Shown: piece by piece, positions 1 through 8,175 of the stretch
Numbering within the stretch: position 1 is the first letter of the stretch
Layout of the letters: every line of letters starts with the position of its first letter
Assembly (NCBI GenBank): GCA_934792465.1
Contig: CAKVOK010000003.1
Span: forward strand, 39,627 to 103,626
DNA from: an uncultured Clostridia bacterium
Lineage (GTDB): Bacteria > Bacillota > Clostridia > RUG12999
Direction: 5' to 3'
Length of the DNA: 64,000 nucleotides
Position numbers and translations under genes: made by a program
The notes under the pieces: generated by a model
The model's database searches: none
Seen by the model: only the letters and a program-made list of their open reading frames with translations
Told to the model about the DNA's origin: nothing

Positions 1-469
1 GGTGGATTTCAGCGGAACGCTCATTGGCAGAGAATACACTATGGAGCTTTCGCAGCAGCTTGATTACGATACCGAATATACGGTGGAAATCAGCGAAAAC
101 GTCAAAAACTTCTTGGGCGAGAGCGCAAGAAACATAACAAGCATATTCAGAACTCAAAAGCCTACGGTGAAAATAGGCGACCCGACATTTGCAAAGACGG
201 AAGAAAATACTGTGTCGTGCGAGTTTACGGCAGAGAATATGACGGAAAACGACAAGGATATTCTCCTGATACTTGCGGCATACGACAGTGAGGGATACGT
301 AACGTCGGGAACATACCGCAGGATGACTTTGAAAAGCGGAACGCAGCCGTTCGGAATGAAAATGGAAACATCGGCGGCGGATGCGGAAAAAGTTATATTG
401 TATGCATGGGACAATTTTGAAAATTGTTCGCCGATAAAGGATTGCTTTGAGTTTGAATGTAATAAATGA
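1..469 (+). CDS. Secreted surface protein, C-terminal end (5' truncated by window)
   Basis: Only the last 155 or so residues are inside the window; the reading frame is open to the left edge, so the GTG at position 2 is not taken as a start. The first 50 residues look like the end of a bacterial Ig-like (Big_5/SbsA-type) domain, with the motif DTEYTVEISENVKN and an ending FRTQ that recurs in the next protein. The last 100 residues are a beta-rich module ending KVILYAWDNFENCSPIK, which matches the C-terminal module of the next gene (AYVWMRDSLMPLK). That module commonly closes secreted clostridial carbohydrate-active proteins. The next gene follows with its ribosome site only a few bases away, so this is the upstream member of the same operon. 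The catalytic part, if any, lies outside the window. Confidence 0.75.
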   Translation, partial: VDFSGTLIGREYTMELSQQLDYDTEYTVEISENVKNFLGESARNITSIFRTQKPTVKIGDPTFAKTEENTVSCEFTAENMTENDKDILLILAAYDSEGYVTSGTYRRMTLKSGTQPFGMKMETSAADAEKVILYAWDNFENCSPIKDCFEFECNK

Positions 470-489
470 ATTTAAGGGGGAAATGTAAA

Positions 490-2643
490 ATGTTGAAAAA
501 CGGCAGAAAATCTTTACTTACAATGATTCTGGTATTTGCCCTTACGGTATCGGGCAGCGCAGTGCAGGCGGGAACGCTTCTGAAAACAGTGGATTATGAG
601 AACAAGCAGGAGGGTGACGTAATATCTGCGGTTGCAAACGGTGCAGAAGGCGACAGCTTCGCGGTTGCGGAAGAGAACGGAAACAAGGTCGGAAAATTCA
701 GCTTTGTATCTTCGAGTGCAGGAGTTAAAGGGCCGAGCGGATATTTGGATTTGGGAGCGAAAACAGGGAATATTATTATAGAACAAAAGCTTAAATTCGA
801 ACCGGGAGAAAACTGCTCCGTAAACGATATGTATTATCAGCTTATAGTGCAGGGAAAGAAAGTAAACGGCGGTGCATGGGCAAATGTAAACCTTATGGAT
901 ATATATCCGTCAAAGGTGTTATCATATATCAGCGGCAGTTGGACAACGGCACAGCCCCTTTCCGGAGCGAATACATTAATGCCCGGCAAATGGTATACCG
1001 TAAAGGTAGGCATAAATACGGATACGGAAAGCTTCCGCTTGTATATTAAAGGCGAGGATATGACGGACTGGGTAACGGTTACTCCGCCGGAGGGCTATCC
1101 TATCAGATATTCCTCCGCATCGGGTGCGGCAGAAGCGAGCAAGGTTGATTTTACACAGGGTATAAACAGAGTAAGTTATTTCCTTAATGCGAGAAAAAAT
1201 TCGGCAGGTGCAATATATCATGACGATATGAAAATATATACCGCACCGTATATCGGAAGCGACGTGACTCCGGAATCGGAGGACATTATCGAGCCGGAAT
1301 ATACAACGGGCTTTTCGGTTGATTTTGAAAATTATGACGAGGGTCATGCATACAGAATAAATGATGATTTGGTATGGGCAACGGGAAAGACTAAGTCCGG
1401 CAATGCTGTTTTGAACAGTACGGTCGTACAAGAGGGAGATAACAAGGTTTTGGAAATCCCGTTTGACGATGTCGCAAGTCAGGAAAACATGGTTAATTAC
1501 TTTAATTTCGGTACGTTAATGGGTAAAGTGGTATTGAAAAACAGAGTGAAGTTTTCTGCAAACATGACGAATAAGGCAGGTTCAATTAAATATTTCATAG
1601 GTAACTATGATAAAGATACATATTTGCCGAATTGTGTGGCAAAAAACAGACCGGTATTCTATTTGCAGAAAAACGCAATCTGCGGTTACGACCAAACGGC
1701 AGATGTGGTTATAAACAAGCCGTTTGAAGATGATAAATGGTATGATGTTGCGTTTGTTATGGATACGGACGCAGGAACATGGGATTGCTATCGCAAGGAA
1801 GCTGCGGCAAGCACGTGGGAAAGAGTATTGCCTAAAGAACAGGTTTATAATCTTCGTAATGATGATTCACAATCGGATTACAAAACAAACGGTATAAGCT
1901 ATATAGGCGTAAAGGCACAGGCAATAAATACAAGTGATACAAACAAAAAGAGCGTATATCTTGATGATATAAGCTTCAAAGCCGTAGGCGATGCGGAATG
2001 GACGGCAAGCGTAACGCCGTCGAACGGTGCGGAAAACGTAAGTATAGATACAAATAAAGCAGTTATAGATTTCAGCGAGAGCATGAATCCGCTTACACTA
2101 ACCACGGATAATATCAGGCTTTATGAAGCAGATACGGAAATAGCTTATGACAGAAAAATATCAAACGGAAATACAAGATATGAAATTCCGGTAAACGGAC
2201 TTAAAAACGATACGGTATATACGGTGAAAATATCGAATAACGTAACGAATATATACGGTGCGGCATATGCGGATGAAATTACATCATCATTCAGAACGGA
2301 AGCGGTAGTGCTGCCGACAGAGCTTACGGTAACGGACGTTACATTTGAAGAAGTAGCGGCAGGCGCACTCAACGATTGCCCGAACGGCGGTGTACGTGCG
2401 AGAGCATCTATGTACAATCCGGAAGAGGATGAAAAAGTAACGGCATTGTATCTTGTTATGTACGGTGAGAACGGAAAGCTTGTTTCAATCAGAAGGGCAA
2501 CGTGTGCAATGAAACAAGATACAGTGGGCAAGAGCATGGTTGTTACGCCGTATCCGACGGAAAACAAGGACGGATATAAGATATATGCATACGTATGGAT
2601 GAGGGATAGCCTTATGCCTTTGAAATCGGTACAATATAAATAA
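490..2643 (+). CDS. Secreted protein with two concanavalin/LamG-like domains and Ig-like domain
   Basis: I start at the ATG at 490 rather than the ATG at 466 (which overlaps the previous stop), because AAGGGGG at 474-480 sits about 9 bases before 490. A signal peptide follows directly (MLKNGRKSLLTMILVFALT, cleaved near VQAG). Residues of about 25-260 and 275-510 are two similar beta-sandwich domains of LamG/concanavalin type; each contains a phrase like GKWYTVKV or DKWYDVAFVMD and ends in YHDDMKIY or YLDDISFK. Residues 515-620 are a Big_5-like Ig domain (VTPSNGAENVSIDTN). The last 100 residues are the C-terminal module shared with the preceding gene. No catalytic domain is visible. A role as an extracellular glycan-binding protein is inferred from the fold, and the ligand is unknown. 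Confidence 0.75.
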   Translation: MLKNGRKSLLTMILVFALTVSGSAVQAGTLLKTVDYENKQEGDVISAVANGAEGDSFAVAEENGNKVGKFSFVSSSAGVKGPSGYLDLGAKTGNIIIEQKLKFEPGENCSVNDMYYQLIVQGKKVNGGAWANVNLMDIYPSKVLSYISGSWTTAQPLSGANTLMPGKWYTVKVGINTDTESFRLYIKGEDMTDWVTVTPPEGYPIRYSSASGAAEASKVDFTQGINRVSYFLNARKNSAGAIYHDDMKIYTAPYIGSDVTPESEDIIEPEYTTGFSVDFENYDEGHAYRINDDLVWATGKTKSGNAVLNSTVVQEGDNKVLEIPFDDVASQENMVNYFNFGTLMGKVVLKNRVKFSANMTNKAGSIKYFIGNYDKDTYLPNCVAKNRPVFYLQKNAICGYDQTADVVINKPFEDDKWYDVAFVMDTDAGTWDCYRKEAAASTWERVLPKEQVYNLRNDDSQSDYKTNGISYIGVKAQAINTSDTNKKSVYLDDISFKAVGDAEWTASVTPSNGAENVSIDTNKAVIDFSESMNPLTLTTDNIRLYEADTEIAYDRKISNGNTRYEIPVNGLKNDTVYTVKISNNVTNIYGAAYADEITSSFRTEAVVLPTELTVTDVTFEEVAAGALNDCPNGGVRARASMYNPEEDEKVTALYLVMYGENGKLVSIRRATCAMKQDTVGKSMVVTPYPTENKDGYKIYAYVWMRDSLMPLKSVQYK

Positions 2644-2656
2644 CAGGGAGATTATT

Positions 2657-4876
2657 ATGAAACACTTTATTAAGGTGTTAACGGCGGCGGTAATATTAAC
2701 GGCATCTGTGAACATAGGCTGCGCATACGCCGCAGAGCCTCCGACAATTTATTATTCGGCAGATACGACTATGCCGGGCGAATGTGCCATGGTATTCGGC
2801 GGTCCGTTCGCATATTCCGCTACTACGGTGAAGATAGGCAGAGTAACAGACAGCAGCGCACAGAGTCCGTCGGACTCTGCGCCTGCGGTGCAGACATGGC
2901 AGACTGTTAAGGTGAATTATCCGCCGTTTTCTGCGGGGACGGGGTCTTACGAGGCGAAGTTTGATGTGCCGTCATCACTTGCCAAGGGAATATATGCGTT
3001 TAAAATTACGTCAAACGGGGCGGAATCGGACTTGTATTTCTTCAATAAACCGAAACCGTGGTGGATTCAGGGTGATAAAGGAAAAACGGCGTCGCCCGGC
3101 GGATATATGAGAATACAAGGCAAATGCCTGGCGTATGACGGAAAAACTCCGAGAGTAATGCTGAGATCGGCAGACGGCACGGACACATGGCTTGCCGCCG
3201 AAGCGTATAAGGAAAATTCGCTTTCGGTCCGGCTGCCCGAAAATACGGCGGTCGGAGAATATGAAGTATATGTAAGCAACGGCTACGGCGACGCAAGCTG
3301 CATAAGCCGTGCGGATAATATAACGATAGAACAGCCGAATAAGAAAAGCAGTGAAATATTCAGTGTTTTGGATTACGGGGCAGACCCGACGGGCAACCGG
3401 GACTCGACTTCGGCGGTGCAGAAAGCGCTCAATGCGGCGAAATCGAAAAAAGGCAGAGTGTTTTTACCTGCCGGAAGCTATATGATTACACAGCCGCTTA
3501 GGGTAGGCGAGGGGACGGAGATGTTCGGCGAGGACAAAAACCTTTCCATGCTTTTTGTGCCGGAGGGTAAAATCGTAACACCGTATCTTATCTACAGCCC
3601 GTCAGCGGGACCGGTAAAAAATCTGAATATAAATAATTTGTCAGTGTATATGCAGGGCGCACACAAGAACATCATATATGCGTCCGGCGGATTCGATATG
3701 TCGAATGTTATAATACGTGCTTTGGGATATTACGGGCATATAAACAAGGGTGAGAAAGATTCGGATTACGGCGGCAGCACCGTGACATCAGACCCGATAA
3801 ATCTCGGCTGCGCCGTCATACTGCGTGATGCCGAAAGCTTTTCGATTGATTCGTGTGATATTCTGGCAACGAATGCGGCACTGAACAGCTACAATTCAAG
3901 ATACGGAATTATAAAGGATTGCACGCTTTCCGGCACGCTTACGCCTATGCAGAACTACGGATTGTCAAAAACCGTGTTTGAAAATAACCTAATAAAATCG
4001 ACGGGACTTTTCAGCAGCGGAAGCTCGCTCAGTCTTTATAATTCGGCGGCATCGTTTAATGTGTTTATGTATAACAATACGTTTGAAAATGCCTACGGCG
4101 GCGACAGGGAGGCTATAACATTCGACGGTCACGGCACGGCATATCTCGGAAAGGTCACGGAAACAAGCGGCACGACAATGACTCTTGTGACAGCACCGCA
4201 GTGGGGTACGGAACACAAAGACAAAATTGCTTCGTGGGACACCGGTCTTAAATATCGGGAAACGGACTGCGAATGGCACGGAGTGACTGTTTACATAATC
4301 AACGGAACGGGAGTGGGTCAATACAGGAATCTTGTCGGCTGTGACGGAAACGAGATAGAAATTGAAAAAGCATGGGATATAGAACCGGATGAAGATTCAA
4401 TAATTTCGATAGGTAAGTTCAGCGGCAGGGATATATTCCTCGAAAATAAGTTTTATGATGTGGGAACGGGCGTGCAGCTTTATCCCCCGAATGTGGAATG
4501 TGTTGTTTCGGGGAATATAATGGAACGTGCCGGGAATACGCTCAGCGGAGGGCAGGTAACTACGGTGACGAACGGCGATCCGAGAGCGGAAGTTGGCTGG
4601 TTCTCTACGTTTACGGACAATGTGATAGCCGTAGGCAACAGCTGGGGTCAGCTGTATTCAAGCATACGTATATACGGAAACAATGATGTGGATACATACC
4701 CTGTTTCGAGAGGACATATCATAAAGGGAAATACAATAAAGAGCAACGGTGCTGTAATTATTATCGGAATGTCAAGCGATATAATTATAGAAAAGAATAG
4801 CTACGAAAATTCGGACACAAGTTTTTTAACGCTGAAGTATAAGAATAAAGGTCCGAGCAATATGAGAGCAAGGTAA
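2657..4876 (+). CDS. Secreted Pectate_lyase_3-type beta-helix protein
   Basis: A signal peptide (first 25 residues, ending CAYA) is followed by two short IPT/TIG-like Ig domains (to about residue 225). A right-handed parallel beta-helix of the Pectate_lyase_3 (PF12708) type begins at VLDYGADPTGNRDSTSAVQ near residue 235; this entry sequence is diagnostic of the family. Towards the middle is GGDREAITFDGHGTAYLG (Asp of FDGHG at about residue 490), then DCEWHGVTVYIINGTGVGQ. Both are shared with the next paralogue and rich in acidic and His residues, so this is the likely active centre (inference). The family includes lyases and hydrolases acting on uronic-acid or other branched polymers; the exact substrate cannot be read from sequence. 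The ribosome site AGGGAG precedes the ATG, and the gene lies 13 bases after the previous stop, in the same operon. Confidence 0.8.
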   Translation: MKHFIKVLTAAVILTASVNIGCAYAAEPPTIYYSADTTMPGECAMVFGGPFAYSATTVKIGRVTDSSAQSPSDSAPAVQTWQTVKVNYPPFSAGTGSYEAKFDVPSSLAKGIYAFKITSNGAESDLYFFNKPKPWWIQGDKGKTASPGGYMRIQGKCLAYDGKTPRVMLRSADGTDTWLAAEAYKENSLSVRLPENTAVGEYEVYVSNGYGDASCISRADNITIEQPNKKSSEIFSVLDYGADPTGNRDSTSAVQKALNAAKSKKGRVFLPAGSYMITQPLRVGEGTEMFGEDKNLSMLFVPEGKIVTPYLIYSPSAGPVKNLNINNLSVYMQGAHKNIIYASGGFDMSNVIIRALGYYGHINKGEKDSDYGGSTVTSDPINLGCAVILRDAESFSIDSCDILATNAALNSYNSRYGIIKDCTLSGTLTPMQNYGLSKTVFENNLIKSTGLFSSGSSLSLYNSAASFNVFMYNNTFENAYGGDREAITFDGHGTAYLGKVTETSGTTMTLVTAPQWGTEHKDKIASWDTGLKYRETDCEWHGVTVYIINGTGVGQYRNLVGCDGNEIEIEKAWDIEPDEDSIISIGKFSGRDIFLENKFYDVGTGVQLYPPNVECVVSGNIMERAGNTLSGGQVTTVTNGDPRAEVGWFSTFTDNVIAVGNSWGQLYSSIRIYGNNDVDTYPVSRGHIIKGNTIKSNGAVIIIGMSSDIIIEKNSYENSDTSFLTLKYKNKGPSNMRAR

Positions 4877-4890
4877 GCGGGAGGATAGAT

Positions 4891-7800
4891 ATGAGAATTA
4901 AGGCATTAATACTTAGCTTTATACTGCTGTGTACCGCATATATACCGTGTATGGCGGAAACGGCGGCAGGCGAGGAAACAACGGAGCTGTGCGCCGAAAC
5001 ATATCAGGATAAGGAAATAGGCAAATATCCCTCGGCGATAAGCGGAGTAAATTATACCGTAGAAACCGGAGAGGGTGACAACCGCATAGGCAGAGCAGAG
5101 CCGAAATCCTCTGCGCCTACGGCATTGCACAGATTCGCATTTGACACGGTAAACAAAAAGCTTGCGGTGGAAATGGATATTCTGATGAGCAATGCGGCGG
5201 CCGATACGGAGCTTAAAATAGGTCTTGGCTATGCAGGCAAGGAAAAAACAAATTTTGTGATTACAAAAACGGGTATCAGCGGAAACGGCGAAAATCCGTC
5301 GGCAGATATCTGCGATTACCCGATTAAATCAACGTCTATGACGGACGGGAAATGGCACAAAGCGGAGATTATAATAGACGTAACCGCAGAAAAATATTCC
5401 GTTATGCTGGATTCGGTGCAGAAAACGCCGAAAGAGGGATATTTCCTGAGAAACTGCTCGTTTGAGGAAATTTCGTCGGGTATATCGGGCGTGTCCTTTA
5501 CGGTATCGGGAAACGGCGGAGCCGTAATGCTCGATAATATAAAAATTTCAAAGCTGGAAGCAAAGCAGGCGGATACGGCGGCAACGGTGATAAAAACAAA
5601 CCTCAGCGAAGCGCTGAAAGATTCCGTTGTCTTTGCGGTGGGCAGTCCGCTGCTGTATAAGAACGGTATAAAGAATTATATCGACGGCAGCAATCCCTCA
5701 CTGACGGCACGTGAAATTGACGGAAAAATATACATTCCGGCGGTGATTATGAGCAGAAATATGAGCGTAAACGGCACAGACGTGAAAATGAATTACAAGG
5801 GGAAACCGCTTTCTTTCAAAATAGGCGAAAAGGGATATACATTCGGCACGAAAAAAGCGGAATTTGAAACAGAGGTTTTGAACCGGGAGTGTATATACAT
5901 ATCGGCAGCGGATTTTGCAACGCTTTCGGACGCCAAGCTTTATACCGTGGGCGACGGTATTTACACAGCTGCGGAGAGCGAGCAGACGGCGGAAAGCTGC
6001 AAGAGTGAGGGTTTGCTGAATCTGCTGAAAAAGAACCTTTACGTGAGCAGCACGCCGGAAGAAAATGCGGACGGAATACCGCAGGTGTTCCATAATTCGG
6101 GAACGGTATATCCGAACGAAACCGCAATGCTCTACGGCTGGAATTTCGATTTGAATACGGCTGTCGAAATATCGTGCATAAACGGCGAAAAGCGTGTTGA
6201 TACGCAGACTGTGACGCCGAGCCAGATTACGAAAAATTCGGTTAAATTCGTAATACCGGAAACGTATCAATTCGGCATATACGGTCTAAAGGTGAAAAAC
6301 GCTTCCGGTGCGTCCTCGGAGATTGTGCTGAACCGTGCGGACCCGTGGTGGTTCATGGGCGATTCGTATGACAAGGCAACGGCAGGCGGCTGGATAAAGA
6401 TAATGGGTAAAACGCTTTCGTTCGGAAATGCTTCGGTAACGCTGAAATCGGAAAGCGGCGAGATACACCCGACAATAACGGAACAGGACGAATACGGCAT
6501 AAGATTTGCGGTTCCGGAAAATACAGCTCCGGGAACGTATGAGATTATAGTAAACAACGGATTGGGCGGCGGTATGCCAGTAAGCTTTGATACCGTTGAG
6601 ATTGAAGCGAAAACCGTCCGGAGCAGAACGAAATATGATGTGTCACAGTATAAGGTTAAGAACAATGACTATACGGAAGTAATTCAGAATGCGCTGAATC
6701 TTGCTTCCGGAAACGGCGGCTGCGTATATTTCCCGGCAGGCAGATACGGTATATCCAAGCAGATTGCAATACCCGAGGGTGTAAGCCTTGAGGGCGAGGG
6801 AAAGGGTCTTGTATCGCTGTATTTTATACCGGACTCGGCAATGCCGAATCCCATATTTGCGGCAACGGATAATTTTGAAATTAAGAATATAGATATTTAT
6901 GTTCAGGGCGACCACAACAATATTTTGGCGGCACGCAACAATTTCAAGCTGATTGACTGTACATTCAGGGTAAATGCATACTATCACCATGTCGGACTGA
7001 ACAAGACAGGCGGTTCGTATTCGTATGCGCACGCAACTAAAGACGTAGGAGATTTGGGATTCGCCGTATTTATAACAGGCGACAGATTTGAGATAAACGG
7101 CTGCGACATACTTTGCTCCGGTCAGCCCCTCGAACTAAGAGGCTCAACCTACGGAATAATTACGAACAATGTATTTGCGGCAGGCAAAAACCCGTATCAG
7201 GCATACGGCATCGTAAAGATTATGTGGGAGAACAACACGTTCCGCACAAACGGACTTTATTCCAACGGAATGGGTATGAGCCTTTATTATAACAGCGCCG
7301 CTTCGTATTTCAACTATTTCAAGGGAAATACATTCAGGGATTTCTACGGCGGCGACCGTGAAGCACTTACGTTCGACGGGCATGGCACGGCGTTCCTCGG
7401 CGGTTCGGAATCGGTTGAGGGCAGCAGAATGACTCTCACGAGCGAGCCTGCATGGGGCAATAAGACAAAAGATATGATAGAATTTTGGGATATGGGACTT
7501 TACAGACGTGACAACGACAGAGAATGGCACGGCGTAACGGTATATGTCCTGGACGGCAAGGGAGCCGGTCAGTCGAGAAACCTTGTCGGCTGCGACGGAC
7601 GTACCATAGAGCTTGATAAAGCATGGGATATTAATCCGGACGAAAACTCGGTTATCTCCATAGGCAAATTCAACGGCAGAGATATTTTCGACAAAAACAC
7701 CTTTACGGACGTAGGACCGAGCGTTCAGATTTATCCGCCGGGATACGGCTGTATCATTTCACGAAACACTATAAGACGTGCCGTATCGGCAAATGCCGGC

Positions 7801-8157
7801 GGTCAGATTACGAATAACCGTGTAGAACCGAACTGGTTCTCCGAATTTGTGGATAACGTCGTGGAACAGGGCAACGCATGGGCGAACGAATCGTTCCTGC
7901 TTCATGCCTACGGTACGAACGATATAAACAATATGCCTATTGCAAGAGGTCATATTTTCAGAAGAAATATTCTTAAAAACAATGCTACGATACGTTTCCA
8001 GGGTGCGATTGCGGATATTATTACGGAGGGCAACAGCATCAGCAATTCGCCTATGGGAATATATATAAGAAACAGACAGAACAACTGTCCGCAGGATTAT
8101 ATTCTCAGAAACAATACGTTTGAGAATGTCGGCGATATAATATACAGCGGTCAGTAA
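4891..8157 (+). CDS. Secreted multidomain Pectate_lyase_3-type beta-helix protein
   Basis: Signal peptide MRIKALILSFILLCTAYIP. Residues of about 25-225 form a LamG/concanavalin-like lectin domain. Residues 260-370 resemble the copper-amine-oxidase N-terminal domain often found on clostridial surface proteins (KIYIPAVIMSRNMSVN, ECIYISAADFATL). Two IPT/TIG-like domains follow (VFHNSGTVYPNETAMLYGWNF, then DPWWFMGDSYDKATAGG). The beta-helix starts near residue 590. The putative active-site segment GGDREALTFDGHGTAFLG (Asp about 829) and DREWHGVTVYVLDGKGAGQ are conserved with the upstream paralogue. There is no SLH or other anchor. The ribosome site GGGAGGA is placed well, 14 bases after the previous stop. 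It probably cleaves the same polymer class as its neighbour, with extra binding modules for targeting. Confidence 0.78.
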   Translation: MRIKALILSFILLCTAYIPCMAETAAGEETTELCAETYQDKEIGKYPSAISGVNYTVETGEGDNRIGRAEPKSSAPTALHRFAFDTVNKKLAVEMDILMSNAAADTELKIGLGYAGKEKTNFVITKTGISGNGENPSADICDYPIKSTSMTDGKWHKAEIIIDVTAEKYSVMLDSVQKTPKEGYFLRNCSFEEISSGISGVSFTVSGNGGAVMLDNIKISKLEAKQADTAATVIKTNLSEALKDSVVFAVGSPLLYKNGIKNYIDGSNPSLTAREIDGKIYIPAVIMSRNMSVNGTDVKMNYKGKPLSFKIGEKGYTFGTKKAEFETEVLNRECIYISAADFATLSDAKLYTVGDGIYTAAESEQTAESCKSEGLLNLLKKNLYVSSTPEENADGIPQVFHNSGTVYPNETAMLYGWNFDLNTAVEISCINGEKRVDTQTVTPSQITKNSVKFVIPETYQFGIYGLKVKNASGASSEIVLNRADPWWFMGDSYDKATAGGWIKIMGKTLSFGNASVTLKSESGEIHPTITEQDEYGIRFAVPENTAPGTYEIIVNNGLGGGMPVSFDTVEIEAKTVRSRTKYDVSQYKVKNNDYTEVIQNALNLASGNGGCVYFPAGRYGISKQIAIPEGVSLEGEGKGLVSLYFIPDSAMPNPIFAATDNFEIKNIDIYVQGDHNNILAARNNFKLIDCTFRVNAYYHHVGLNKTGGSYSYAHATKDVGDLGFAVFITGDRFEINGCDILCSGQPLELRGSTYGIITNNVFAAGKNPYQAYGIVKIMWENNTFRTNGLYSNGMGMSLYYNSAASYFNYFKGNTFRDFYGGDREALTFDGHGTAFLGGSESVEGSRMTLTSEPAWGNKTKDMIEFWDMGLYRRDNDREWHGVTVYVLDGKGAGQSRNLVGCDGRTIELDKAWDINPDENSVISIGKFNGRDIFDKNTFTDVGPSVQIYPPGYGCIISRNTIRRAVSANAGGQITNNRVEPNWFSEFVDNVVEQGNAWANESFLLHAYGTNDINNMPIARGHIFRRNILKNNATIRFQGAIADIITEGNSISNSPMGIYIRNRQNNCPQDYILRNNTFENVGDIIYSGQ

Positions 8158-8175
8158 CGAAACAGAGGTGCCTAT